DNA of 64,000 bases from Chloroflexota bacterium (GCA_005889405.1 VBFY01000063.1:124001-188000), one strand, 5' to 3'; shown: positions 9,933-19,474, counted from the stretch's first letter. Made by a program: numbers and translations. Notes: a model not told the origin generated them from the sequence alone.

Positions 9933-10825
9933 TCGACGGGATCTCCTCTGATGTCATTCGGAACGGACTCGCCGCGATAGGACGCCAGCGCGGCACGCAC
10001 CTCGGGGATCGTGCGGCAGCCGCGCCCGACCAGGTCGATGAGCTGCTCGGCACGTCGGTCGAGCTCTTCCGCGAGACCCTCGCGCTGGGCGTTGCGCCTC
10101 AGCGAATGGAGCAGGTCGATCTCGGCCGCCTCGTCATGCGCGTGGGCGTCCGCGCGCTCGTCGTGGGTGACGAGTGGCAGCGCAGTGACGGTGCCGCCGC
10201 GGGGGACGAGGCGATGCATGGACACCACGCGACGCGCGTACCCACCGCCGGTCGTGGCGTAGATGCGCATGACCATGAGCAGATTCACGCGCGCGAGGTC
10301 GTTCCGATCGACGCCGAGCTCGCCGACGAGCTGCGCCAGCGCCTCGTCGCACGAATCCGCGTGCAATGTCGACGCGAGCGCATAGCCGCGCTGGAGCGCT
10401 TCGAAAACGCGGACGGCCTTCGGGCCCCACAGGTAGACGGGGAGATGCGACGAAAGCTCGTTGGCGAGCAGGAGCGTCGCATCAGGTCGGGTCTGACCCA
10501 GGAAGTCGAACGTTTCGGCCCAGCCCCGGATGAAGACGCGGCGAGTCGCGTTCGGGAGGAAATCGAGGAGCGCTGTGAGCGTGGTCGTCTTGCCCGAATG
10601 CGGCTGCTCCGCGGCGATGAGCATCGAACCGTGTGACTCGATGGTCATGCCGCACACCGCGGCCGTCCGCGCGTCCATATTTCCCGCTTCAAGCAGCTGT
10701 GTGATCGACATCGGCACCGGCGGCTCCCAGTTCCAACCCCACCAGCCGATCGGCATGTCGTAATCGCGCGGCGATAGCGGTCGCTCGACGATGGGATACC
10801 GGCGCTGCATCGGCGGCGACTCCAT
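9929..10825 (-). CDS. VirB11/PilT-like secretion-type ATPase
   Basis: GSMLIAAEQPHSGKTTTLTALLDFLP, RPDATLLLANELSSHLP, YALASTLHADSCDEAL; 4-bp ATGA overlap with the MoxR gene. Confidence 0.77.
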   Translation of the reverse strand: MESPPMQRRYPIVERPLSPRDYDMPIGWWGWNWEPPVPMSITQLLEAGNMDARTAAVCGMTIESHGSMLIAAEQPHSGKTTTLTALLDFLPNATRRVFIRGWAETFDFLGQTRPDATLLLANELSSHLPVYLWGPKAVRVFEALQRGYALASTLHADSCDEALAQLVGELGVDRNDLARVNLLMVMRIYATTGGGYARRVVSMHRLVPRGGTVTALPLVTHDERADAHAHDEAAEIDLLHSLRRNAQREGLAEELDRRAEQLIDLVGRGCRTIPEVRAALASYRGESVPNDIRGDPVE

Positions 10826-10858
10826 TGACCGAGGGTAGCACGCTATCCTGCGAGCTCC

Positions 10859-11041
10859 GTGAAAGAAAAGACGCGAAAGAGCGAGTCCGCGCCGACTCCG
10901 CAGCAGGAAGACACGCGACCCGTCGACGATCCCGCTCGACTCGCGGATGAGGCGCGCGCGACCGTCGAGAAGAACGCGACGGAGTTGCGCAAACAGCGCC
11001 TTTCCATCGCCACCGAGCCGCCCACGGTGTATCGCCCCTGA
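10859..11041 (+). CDS. Small protein upstream of amidase
   Basis: 60 aa GTG ORF MKEKTRKSESAPTPQQ..EPPTVYRP, stop overlapping the proposed amidase CTG. Confidence 0.5.
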   Translation: MKEKTRKSESAPTPQQEDTRPVDDPARLADEARATVEKNATELRKQRLSIATEPPTVYRP

Positions 11042-12468
11042 GCGATCATCGCTACGCGACGGTCACCGAGCTTCATGACGCGCTGCGGAAGCGCAAGGTC
11101 TCGGCGGTGGAGCTTGCCGAGGAGACCTGCGACGGTCTCGCGCGCGTCGGTCCGCGCTATAACGCGGTCGCGACCGTCATGCGCGAGCGCGCACTTGCGG
11201 AGGCGAAGCGCGCGGATGCGGCACTGCGACGCCGCGTGCGCCGTCCGCTGCTTGGCATCCCGTACGGCGCGAAGGATCTGCTCGCGGCCAAAGGCGCGCC
11301 GACGACCTGGGGGGCGCCACCGTATCGCGATCAGGTGATCGACATGGATGCGACCGCGATCGCCAAGCTGAAGCGCGCCGGTGCCGTCCTCGCGGCGAAG
11401 CTCGCGATGGTCGAGCTCGCCGGCGGTGGCGGCTATCGGTATCCCAGCGCGTCGCTCCAGGGTCCGGGCCGCAATCCGTGGAACGTCGAGCGATGGTCCG
11501 GCGGTTCGTCGAGCGGTTCAGGCGCCGCGGTCGCCGGCGGCCTCGTCGCGTACGCGCTCGGATCCGAGACCTCAGGTTCGATCGGGACGCCGTCCGCGTA
11601 CTGCGGCGTCACCGGCCTGCGTCCGACGTACGGACTCGTGAGCCGGCACGGCGCTATGGCGCTGTCGTGGACGCTCGACAAGATCGGGCCGATGGCGCGC
11701 AACGCAGACGACTGCGGCGTCGTGTTGGAAGCGATCGCCGGACCCGACACCGCCGACGCGACCGCGTCGGGTCGGCGCTTCAGACCGCTGGACACGCGCG
11801 CCGCCGCTGCGGCGGTCAAACGCGCGCGCGTCGCCTTCGCGGAGGAGGACATCGAAGACCACGCGTCGGCGGAAGCGAAGGGGGCACTCGAGCGGGGCGT
11901 GGCGGAATTCCGGAAGGTCGCACCCAAGTTCGCCCGCGCGGCGCTTCCCGCTCTTCCGTTCGGTCCGCTGGTGTCGACGGTGTACGCCGCTGAAGGCTCC
12001 ACGATCTTCGCCGAGCTCATCGAGGGCGAGCGTTTCGAGGAGCTCGTGGACACCCGTCAGAAGGCGGGACTACGCGTGTCACTCGACATCCGCGCGCGCG
12101 ACTACCTCCAGGCGATGCGTCTGCGCAACGCGGTCTCGGCCGCCTTCGCCGAGATCTTCAAGGTGGCGGACGTGATCATGTCGGTCGGCCGCACGATCAC
12201 GGCTACGCCGATCACTCAGGCGCTGGATCAGCCCGGTCTCACCGCGAGCAATCCACAACAGACGAAGCGGCCCGGCAACACCGGGCTCATCGCCGCCGGG
12301 AATCTTGCTGGATTGCCCGCGATCTTCTTCCCCTGCGGTTTCGGGACCGATGCGATGCCCGTGGGCCTGCAGCTCGTCGGTCCGCCGTTCTCTGAGCCGC
12401 TGCTCGTCGCGCTCGCCTCCGCTTATCAACGTGCGACGGATCACCACACCAAACGTCCGAAGCCGTGA
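11038..12468 (+). CDS. Amidase (GatA/amidase signature family)
   Basis: GIPYGAKDLLAAKGAPTTWG, GGSSSGSGAAVAGGLVAYALGSETSGSIGTPSAYCGVTGLRPTYG; frame and homology-like sequence extend upstream of GTG 11107 to CTG 11038. Confidence 0.88.
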   Translation: MSDHRYATVTELHDALRKRKVSAVELAEETCDGLARVGPRYNAVATVMRERALAEAKRADAALRRRVRRPLLGIPYGAKDLLAAKGAPTTWGAPPYRDQVIDMDATAIAKLKRAGAVLAAKLAMVELAGGGGYRYPSASLQGPGRNPWNVERWSGGSSSGSGAAVAGGLVAYALGSETSGSIGTPSAYCGVTGLRPTYGLVSRHGAMALSWTLDKIGPMARNADDCGVVLEAIAGPDTADATASGRRFRPLDTRAAAAAVKRARVAFAEEDIEDHASAEAKGALERGVAEFRKVAPKFARAALPALPFGPLVSTVYAAEGSTIFAELIEGERFEELVDTRQKAGLRVSLDIRARDYLQAMRLRNAVSAAFAEIFKVADVIMSVGRTITATPITQALDQPGLTASNPQQTKRPGNTGLIAAGNLAGLPAIFFPCGFGTDAMPVGLQLVGPPFSEPLLVALASAYQRATDHHTKRPKP

Positions 12469-12893
12469 ACCGCCAGCTCGCCCGGCCGGTGGCCATCGCG
12501 CTGATCGAACGCGATGACGAGATCCTTGTCTTCGAGGTCCCGGACGAAGTGAAGAAGGTTGTCGGCTGGAGATTGCCGGGCGGCACGATCGAGTTCGGTG
12601 AACGAGGCAGCGATACCGTCATGCGGGAGATCCGCGAAGAGCTCGGCGTCGATGTTGTCGACCCTATCTATCTTGGCACAGCCGAGAACATTTTCAGGTA
12701 CCTCGGCGTCGTCGGACACGAGCTCGTTCGTGTGTACAAGGTCCGCTTTGCTGACGTGCGGTTGTACGAGCGGGATCGCTTCGACTGCGTCGAAGCGAAT
12801 GGCGTGCCGTTCACTTGCATATGGAAGCCGATCGCCGAGTTTCGCGGCGGCGTGCCGCTGTACCCGGATGGTCTGCTCGAGCTGATCGCCTAG
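12465..12893 (+). CDS. NUDIX hydrolase
   Basis: GGTIEFGERGSDTVMREIREELGV Nudix box; GTGA overlap. Confidence 0.9.
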   Translation: MNRQLARPVAIALIERDDEILVFEVPDEVKKVVGWRLPGGTIEFGERGSDTVMREIREELGVDVVDPIYLGTAENIFRYLGVVGHELVRVYKVRFADVRLYERDRFDCVEANGVPFTCIWKPIAEFRGGVPLYPDGLLELIA

Positions 12894-12900
12894 CAGACGG

Positions 12901-13839
12901 TTAGAGCGAGCGCGCGACCTCGCGCAGAGCGCGCACGCCGACGAGCTCGAACTCATACGGGAACATCACGTTCGCGTGATTGATCCCTCCGGCAGCGATC
13001 GCACGCAGACGCGTCCCGACCTCATCGGGCGTCCCCGCGATGATCGCCGGCCGCGCCCGGAGCCACTCGGCGCCTGACGTCTTCGTGCGCGCACCGAGCT
13101 CGCCCGAGATCTCATCGATCTCACGCTGCGTCGGCGCGACGAGCACCTGGATGAAGAGGCTGCGCTTCAGCGTCGCTGGATCGCGACCGACGGCCTTGCA
13201 GGCTTCAGGCAAAGCCACGTTCAGTTCGGCGACGCGCTGTTCGGCGGATTGGCCCGGATTCGAAAAGTTGAACCAGTTCCCGTACTTCGCGGCGATCCGC
13301 ATCACTCGCGGTTTGGTGCCGCCGATCCAGATCGGAAGCGGCTTCTGCATCGGCTTTGGGGAGCAGACGGCGTCTTTGATGCGGTAATGCTTTCCGCGAT
13401 AGGTCGACGTGGGCTCCGTCCACAGCCGCGTGCAGATCTCGAGCGTTTCCACAAGCTGGGTCACGCGCGTCGGCGCGTCAGGAAACTCGTAGCCGTAGGC
13501 CCTGTACTCAACTTCCTTCCAGCCGGCACCCACGCCGAACTCAAGGCGCCCGCCGGACATGTGGTCCACTCCGGCGGCGATCTTCGCGAGTAGTGCGGGG
13601 TTCCGGTACGACTGCGAAGTGACCATGGGACCGATGCGGATCTTCTTCGTGTCCACCGCGAGCGCCGCGAGCAGCGTCCACGCTTCGAGGCAGTCGGTCG
13701 CGACCGCATCCGCACCGAGGAACAGGTGGTCGGACACCCAGAGCGCTCGAAAGCCGGCGGTCTCCGCCTCACGCGCGATCCCGACCACGTCCGCGTAACT
13801 GAAGCCGAACTGCGGCTCGATCTGAACGCCCAGATCCAT
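12901..13839 (-). CDS. LLM-class F420-dependent oxidoreductase
   Basis: MDLGVQIEPQFGFSYADVVGIAREAETAGFRALWVSDHLF..GRLEFGVGAGWKEVEYRAYGYEFP. Confidence 0.9.
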   Translation of the reverse strand: MDLGVQIEPQFGFSYADVVGIAREAETAGFRALWVSDHLFLGADAVATDCLEAWTLLAALAVDTKKIRIGPMVTSQSYRNPALLAKIAAGVDHMSGGRLEFGVGAGWKEVEYRAYGYEFPDAPTRVTQLVETLEICTRLWTEPTSTYRGKHYRIKDAVCSPKPMQKPLPIWIGGTKPRVMRIAAKYGNWFNFSNPGQSAEQRVAELNVALPEACKAVGRDPATLKRSLFIQVLVAPTQREIDEISGELGARTKTSGAEWLRARPAIIAGTPDEVGTRLRAIAAGGINHANVMFPYEFELVGVRALREVARSL

Positions 13840-14315
13840 CAGCCGTTCTCCTCAGTGCGTCGTGATAGATCGTCCTCTTCGGCGGTGAGCCGGAACATCA
13901 TGTGCCTTCCGGTCACGGTGAGCGTCGCGAGCATGAAGCCCGCGAAGGCCGCGACTCCGGCGTTGACGTACGGATCCATGCCGAGCGCGATCGCGTCGAA
14001 CCCGAAGATGAGCGCTGCCCAGATCGCGAACGTCACCAGTGTCTCGCGCAGCTGGAACGTGATCGGCCGACGCGGCTCGCGGCGCGCTGGGCGCCGCTCC
14101 GGTGGGAGAGCGGATTCGGCCGCGAGCCGACGACGGCGATCCGCGCGCATCACCCTCGCCACCCACCACACGCAGACGACGAGCAGCGCGGCCTCGCCGA
14201 CGGCGTTCAGCGGGTGCCCGACCGCGATCGACAGTGGGATGAACAGCAGCGCGCCGACCGCGACGATCGTGGCGAGTGTCGCGCTGCCGATGACGAGAAG
14301 GCGGCGCGCGTTCAA
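13839..14315 (-). CDS. Membrane protein at the end of the glc operon
   Basis: TTG start overlapping the glcF end; LLVIGSATLATIVAVGALLFIPLSIAVG.. hydrophobic segments. Confidence 0.6.
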   Translation of the reverse strand: MNARRLLVIGSATLATIVAVGALLFIPLSIAVGHPLNAVGEAALLVVCVWWVARVMRADRRRRLAAESALPPERRPARREPRRPITFQLRETLVTFAIWAALIFGFDAIALGMDPYVNAGVAAFAGFMLATLTVTGRHMMFRLTAEEDDLSRRTEENG

Positions 14316-15571
14316 GATATGGCGCGGTCGAGCACCTCGACCACGTGGAGCACCTCGATGCGCGAACCGCGCGCTCGCAGCCCGGCTTCGATCTGCAGCA
14401 TGCAACCCGGGTTCGCGCTGATGACGGCGTTCGCTCCCGTCGCGAGGATCGAGTCCACCTTCCGCGAAAGCAGCCGGTCGGCGTAGTCGGGCTGGGTGAT
14501 GTTGTACGAGCCCGCACTCCCGCAGCAGACATCCGCGTCGGCCATCTCGAGGAGCTCCAGGCCACGTACGCGCGACAGGAGGTCGCGCGGTTGCTTGCGG
14601 ATGCCTTGTGCGTGCGCGAGGTGACACGGATCTTGGTAGGTCGCCCGGAGGTCGAGTCGCCCGAGTCGCTCGCCGGAAATCTCGGCGAGGTACTCGTTCA
14701 CATCGCGCACTTTGGCCGCGAACGTCGCGGCCCGCTCGCGCCACGCCTCATCATCGCCGAGCAGGCTGCCGTAGCCCTTGAGCTGAGCGCCACATCCGGC
14801 GGCGTCCACGACGACCCAGTCGACGTCCGCTGACTCGAACGCCGCGATGTTGCGACGCGCGAGTGCCCGGGCGTCCTCGCGCTCGCCGGCATGCGCGTGC
14901 AGCGCGCCGCAGCATGTCTGAGCCGGCGCGTCGATCACCGCGATGCCCTGTCGCGCGAGGATCCGCGCCGCTGCGGTATGCACGTCCCCGTACGCGACGC
15001 GCATCACGCAGCCGAGCAGGAGCGCGACGCGCGCTCGCGGAGTGGGCGGCGGGGCAGGCGCGCGATAGCGCGGTCGACCGAACGGCGGATAGAGCGCCTC
15101 GAGACGACGAAGGCCGCGCGGTAGCAAGCGCATTGCGCCGGTCGCGTGGAGCAGCGAACGCACGCCGAGCCGCTGGTACAGGCCAAGGACGAGTGCGGCG
15201 CGCGCGAGCGAGGACGGATCCGCGAGCACGCCCAGCGCCAGGCGGCGCAGCCGACCGGCGAGTCCGCCGCGTCGCGGGCGTGTCTCGTCGGCGATGACCG
15301 TGCGCGCCGCCTCGATGAGATGCCCATACGGAACGCCCGACGGACAGACGACCTCGCAGGCGCGGCAGGCAAGGCAGCGGTCCAGGTGCAGGCGTGTCGT
15401 GTCACTTGTCGGCCCGCCCTCGAGCATGTTGAGCATGAGATGGATCCGCCCGCGCGGGGACTCGGTCTCGAGTCGCGTGATCTGGTACGTCGGGCAGGCC
15501 TCCAGGCACATCCCGCAGTGGATGCACTGGCGAAGGCCCGGCTCGACCTCCCGCAGTGCCGCGACCGTCAC
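14312..15571 (-). CDS. glcF: Glycolate oxidase iron-sulfur subunit GlcF-like
   Basis: CIHCGMCLEACPTY, CLACRACEVVCPSGVPYG, two CCG motifs; GTG start overlapping glcE. Confidence 0.9.
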   Translation of the reverse strand: MTVAALREVEPGLRQCIHCGMCLEACPTYQITRLETESPRGRIHLMLNMLEGGPTSDTTRLHLDRCLACRACEVVCPSGVPYGHLIEAARTVIADETRPRRGGLAGRLRRLALGVLADPSSLARAALVLGLYQRLGVRSLLHATGAMRLLPRGLRRLEALYPPFGRPRYRAPAPPPTPRARVALLLGCVMRVAYGDVHTAAARILARQGIAVIDAPAQTCCGALHAHAGEREDARALARRNIAAFESADVDWVVVDAAGCGAQLKGYGSLLGDDEAWRERAATFAAKVRDVNEYLAEISGERLGRLDLRATYQDPCHLAHAQGIRKQPRDLLSRVRGLELLEMADADVCCGSAGSYNITQPDYADRLLSRKVDSILATGANAVISANPGCMLQIEAGLRARGSRIEVLHVVEVLDRAIS

Positions 15572-16758
15572 GTGGACGAGGCTAACGGCACGCGGCCCGG
15601 CGCGAGGACGCCGTGTGGATCGAAGCGCTGCTTCAGCGAGCGGGCGATCGCGAGCGGGACCCGCGGCCGACCCCACGCGCCACCGACCGCGCGCTTGAAC
15701 TCAGGTGTGCCGCGCTCGACGACGAGAGCACCGTCCGCGGCCTCGACGTTCGCCCGCATGCGCGTGAACGTCTCGGGACGGGTTGCATCGAGCAGAAAGG
15801 CGATGCCGCTCCCGGGATAGGCCACGGCGCTCGACAGATCGAGGCCGTCCGGGGGCTCGTGACCGCCGGGCCAACCCGCGCGCGCGACCCGGTCCATCGC
15901 CGCCGGGAGCGACGCGATCGTCTCCCACACGGTCGCATCGGCGCTCGTCGCGCCGGCTCGTTCGCGCACCGCTTTCGCTACGCGTTCGACCGCGTCGTGT
16001 GGCCCGCTCACGCGAACGAACACGCTCGCACGCGCGTCGCCGCAGCCCTCGGCGGCGGCGCCCGTCACGATCGCGAGTGCGTCGAGAGGCAGGTGCGTCG
16101 CCCGGAGCTCGGCCGCGATGCGCAACGCCTCGCGCAGGTCGCTCGCGGTCGCGCGCAGCGTCGCCGTCCTTTCGGGCAGCGCCACGAGCTTGAGCGTGAT
16201 TTCGGCCAGTGCGACGAGCGTCCCGTAACTGCCGCTGTACAGGCGCGTCATGTCGTACCCCGTGACGTTCTTCACGACGCGTCCGCCGGCGTGCGTGATG
16301 GTTCCGTCGCCGAGGACGGCGGTGCAGCCGATGATCCAGTCGCGCGGGTGCAGGTATCGGAGACGCGACGGACCCGCCGCCGCGCTCGCGATCGTGCCGC
16401 CCACCGTCGCCCGCTCGGGGTAGGGCGCCTCGACCGGCCAGCGCTGGCCGCTGGGGCCGAGCGCGCTCGCGAGCTCCGCGAGCGTTGTTCCCGCGCGAAC
16501 CGTGCAGACGAGATCCGCGGGCGAATGCTCGACGACGCCGGAAAGGCCGGTCAGGTCCACCGCGGTGTCGTAGCGGTCCGGCACGTCGCCGACACCGATC
16601 CGCGTGCCGCCGCCCCAGAGGACGACGGCCTCGCGCGCGCGATCGGCCGCGGTGATGATCGCGCTGAGCCCCTCGGTCGTGCCTGGCCGCTCGACACGCC
16701 TCGGCAGCATGCCGTCGAGCGTGCGCTCCGCCAGCGCGACCTCCGTTGCTACACCCAC
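15568..16758 (-). CDS. glcE: Glycolate oxidase FAD-binding subunit GlcE-like
   Basis: GGGTRIGVGD, TVGGTIASAAAGPSRLRY..RDWIIGCTAVLGDG..GGRVVKNVTGYDM. Confidence 0.9.
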   Translation of the reverse strand: MGVATEVALAERTLDGMLPRRVERPGTTEGLSAIITAADRAREAVVLWGGGTRIGVGDVPDRYDTAVDLTGLSGVVEHSPADLVCTVRAGTTLAELASALGPSGQRWPVEAPYPERATVGGTIASAAAGPSRLRYLHPRDWIIGCTAVLGDGTITHAGGRVVKNVTGYDMTRLYSGSYGTLVALAEITLKLVALPERTATLRATASDLREALRIAAELRATHLPLDALAIVTGAAAEGCGDARASVFVRVSGPHDAVERVAKAVRERAGATSADATVWETIASLPAAMDRVARAGWPGGHEPPDGLDLSSAVAYPGSGIAFLLDATRPETFTRMRANVEAADGALVVERGTPEFKRAVGGAWGRPRVPLAIARSLKQRFDPHGVLAPGRVPLASST

Positions 16759-18191
16759 ATGCCCTCCGCGAGACCCCGCTTGATGCGCTCGGTCGGGATG
16801 TCGGCACAGATCGAGCCACCCGGGAAGATCTTGCCGGGGTTCATCATGCCGTTCGGGTCGAACGCGCTGCGGGCGCGCTGCATGGCCTCGAGGTCCTCGG
16901 GTCCGAAGACCCAGAACATGAAGTGGTTCTTCTCGAGCCCGATCCCGTGCTCGCCCGAGAGCGTGCCGCCCGCGTCGATCGCGACCTTCAGGATCTCCGC
17001 GCTCGCCTCCATCACGCGCTCGATCGGCTCCACCGCGCCGTCGAACAGCAGCACCGGATGGAGATTGCCGTCGCCGATGTGGAACATGTTCGCGATCACA
17101 TACCCGTACCGGTCGGCGATCGCGTTCACTTTCGCGAGTACCTCGGGCAGCTTCGAACGCGGAACGACCGCGTCGTGGAGATAGTTGTTCGGGCGGATGC
17201 GCGCGAGCGCTGGATAGCCCAGCTTCCGTGCCTTCCAGAGCAGCTCGCGTTCGGCCGGCGTCGCGGCCGTCCGCACCCCGAACGCGCCGCGCGCCTCGCA
17301 GACCGCGACGATGGCCGACGCCGCCGCCTGTGTCTCTTCGCGCAGCCCCTCGACCTCGACGAGCAGTAGCGATCCGGCCTCCTCGGGCAGATGCGCGTCG
17401 AACGCCGCGTTCACCGCCTGGATCGTCGTGCGGTCGAGCATCTCCATCGCCGCCGGCACGATGCCGCGCGCGATGATCTCGCTCGCGGCGCGCGCGCCCG
17501 ATTCGACGTCATGGAACAGCGCGACGAACGTCCGTGTGTCCTCGGGGACGGGTAGCAGCCGCACCCACGCCTTGGTGACGATGCCGAGCGTTCCCTCGCT
17601 GCCGACGATGAACGGCACACAGTCATAGCCCGGCAGGTCCGCGGTGCACCCTCCGAAGACGGCGATCTCGCCGTCGGGCAGGACCATCTCGATACCGAGG
17701 ACGTGGTTCACGATCGAGCCGTAGCGGAGCGCGTGCGGACCGCCCGCGTTCGTGCCGATGTTCCCGCCGATCGTCGACACGCGTTGGCTCGCCGGATCGG
17801 GCGCGAAGAAGAGACCGGCCTCGCGCGCCGCCGCGCTGATCTGCAGGTTGGGGACGCCGGGCTCGACGAGCGCCGTCTGGCCGACGGCATCGATGGCGAG
17901 GATCCGTCGGAGCCGCGATGTCGCGATGACCAGCGCGCCGCCGCAGGCGATCGTGCCACCGGAGAGACCGGTGCCTGCGCCGCGCGGTACGACCGCGATG
18001 CCGGCCCGCGACGCGGCCTTCACGCACGCGCCGATCTCCTCCGCGGTGCCGGGGACCACGACCGCGATCGGCGGATGGCGATCGAAGCCCGCGTCGTATT
18101 CGAACACGCGCAGGTCGTCGGGCCGCCAGAACACGTGCTCAGGACCGCAGATCGCGACGAGCTCGGAAACAAGATCGCGTCCCGCGGTCAG
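16749..18191 (-). CDS. glcD: Glycolate/D-lactate oxidase FAD subunit GlcD-like
   Basis: PRGAGTGLSGGTIA, STIGGNIGTNAGGPHALRYG, HIGDGNLHP, GEHGIG; proposed CTG start 18191 overlapping the EVE gene stop (CTGA). Confidence 0.92.
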   Translation of the reverse strand: MTAGRDLVSELVAICGPEHVFWRPDDLRVFEYDAGFDRHPPIAVVVPGTAEEIGACVKAASRAGIAVVPRGAGTGLSGGTIACGGALVIATSRLRRILAIDAVGQTALVEPGVPNLQISAAAREAGLFFAPDPASQRVSTIGGNIGTNAGGPHALRYGSIVNHVLGIEMVLPDGEIAVFGGCTADLPGYDCVPFIVGSEGTLGIVTKAWVRLLPVPEDTRTFVALFHDVESGARAASEIIARGIVPAAMEMLDRTTIQAVNAAFDAHLPEEAGSLLLVEVEGLREETQAAASAIVAVCEARGAFGVRTAATPAERELLWKARKLGYPALARIRPNNYLHDAVVPRSKLPEVLAKVNAIADRYGYVIANMFHIGDGNLHPVLLFDGAVEPIERVMEASAEILKVAIDAGGTLSGEHGIGLEKNHFMFWVFGPEDLEAMQRARSAFDPNGMMNPGKIFPGGSICADIPTERIKRGLAEGMWV

Positions 18192-18649
18192 GCTGCGCTC
18201 CGTCGGGTCTCCGCAGCGGCGATCGCCGCCTCGATGACGGCGAAGTCCTTCGCGTCGAGCTCGTGGACGTTGCCCTGGAACGCGAGCCGCCAGTGTTGGG
18301 TGGGCCAGCGCTTCACATGCGCAAGCTTCGCGATCAGCGACTCGGCCGCGATCGCGCGATCCGGACCCACGGCGTGGTCCTTCTTGATCTTGAATCGCCA
18401 CGGGTACGTGTCACCCGGCCTCGAGCTCCTCGATACCCAGATGGGCTCGGCGCCCTCGAAATATGGCGACGTGATGGTGGCGGTCGCCGCGAACGACTGG
18501 ATGCCGGTGAGGTACCAGCAGACGCGATCGCCGGGCGCCATGCGCTCGGCCTTGCGGCGGTGGCGGCTCTTCACGCCCTGCTGCGTGAACCGGAGCGTGC
18601 GCGTGCGCTCGTAGTTCTCGGGGCTGGTCACGATCATCCAGTACGTCAC
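18188..18649 (-). CDS. EVE (PUA-like) domain protein
   Basis: MTYWMIVTSPENYERTRTLRFTQQGVKSRHRRKAERMAPGDRVCWYLTGIQSFAATATITS. Confidence 0.85.
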   Translation of the reverse strand: MTYWMIVTSPENYERTRTLRFTQQGVKSRHRRKAERMAPGDRVCWYLTGIQSFAATATITSPYFEGAEPIWVSRSSRPGDTYPWRFKIKKDHAVGPDRAIAAESLIAKLAHVKRWPTQHWRLAFQGNVHELDAKDFAVIEAAIAAAETRRSAA

Positions 18650-18772
18650 GCGTGGTCCTGCTCAATCTCTCGGCTTCGCCGAGGAGACGCGCTCAAGGCT
18701 GGTGGGTTCGCTCCTCGCGCACGCTCGCTTCGCTCGCTGAACAGGGGCCCCTCCCCCTGAGCCGCTCGTCGC

Positions 18773-19438
18773 TCAAGCATGATCTTCGATCCACACCGCG
18801 CCGTCGTCGGAGTGCTCCTTCTTCCAGATCGGCACGATCGTCTTGAGCTCGTCGATGGCGGCGCGCGCCGCTGCGAACGCGGCGTCGCGATGCGGCGCCC
18901 CCGCGGCGACGATGACCGCGATCTCGCCGATGGCGAGGTCGCCGACGCGGTGGTGCATCACGAGGCGTAGCGGCGCGTAGCTGGTCTCGAGGCGCTGCGC
19001 GATCTCACGCATCTTCGCCTCGGCCATCTCCGCATAGGCCTCGTACTCGAGATGCGTGACCACCTTCCCGCGGCTGCGGTCGCGCACCGTGCCGAGGAAC
19101 ACGACGACGCCGCCGAATCCCGAGTCGCGCACCGCCGCAAGCGCATCATCGACCGACAGCGGCGAGGCCGAGACGGCGATCGGTGCGACGGTCATGGCAC
19201 CGCCCGACACGGGCGGGATGAGAGCGACCTCGTCGCCATCCGCGAGCGGCTCCTCGGGCGTGACGTACTCGTGGTTTCGCGCGATCACGACCTGACGGCC
19301 TTCGGCGATGAGCGGATGGTCCTTCAGGATGTTGAAGATCGCGTCCTTCACCTTCGCTCCGGGTGGCAGATCGAGCTCGATCTGACCAACGCCGGCAGCC
19401 TCCCGATACGACGCGAACAAGCGCACCAGCACGCGCAT
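18773..19438 (-). CDS. Molybdopterin synthase, MoaD-MoaE fusion (MoaX-like)
   Basis: N-terminal MoaD ending ALIPPVSGG, fused through AMTV to MoaE (FLGTVRDRSRGKVVTHLEYEAY..HRVGDLAIGE..WKKEHSDDGAVW). Confidence 0.93.
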   Translation of the reverse strand: MRVLVRLFASYREAAGVGQIELDLPPGAKVKDAIFNILKDHPLIAEGRQVVIARNHEYVTPEEPLADGDEVALIPPVSGGAMTVAPIAVSASPLSVDDALAAVRDSGFGGVVVFLGTVRDRSRGKVVTHLEYEAYAEMAEAKMREIAQRLETSYAPLRLVMHHRVGDLAIGEIAVIVAAGAPHRDAAFAAARAAIDELKTIVPIWKKEHSDDGAVWIEDHA

Positions 19439-19474
19439 TCTTCGGAGTCTATTCAGTGCGAGAATTCAACGGGC

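Noticed and set aside
18650-18772. Structured RNA in the EVE/moaX intergenic gap (TCTCGGCTTCGCCGAGGAGA hairpin)
   Set aside because: Single short GC-rich hairpin of a kind common in this composition; no further support.
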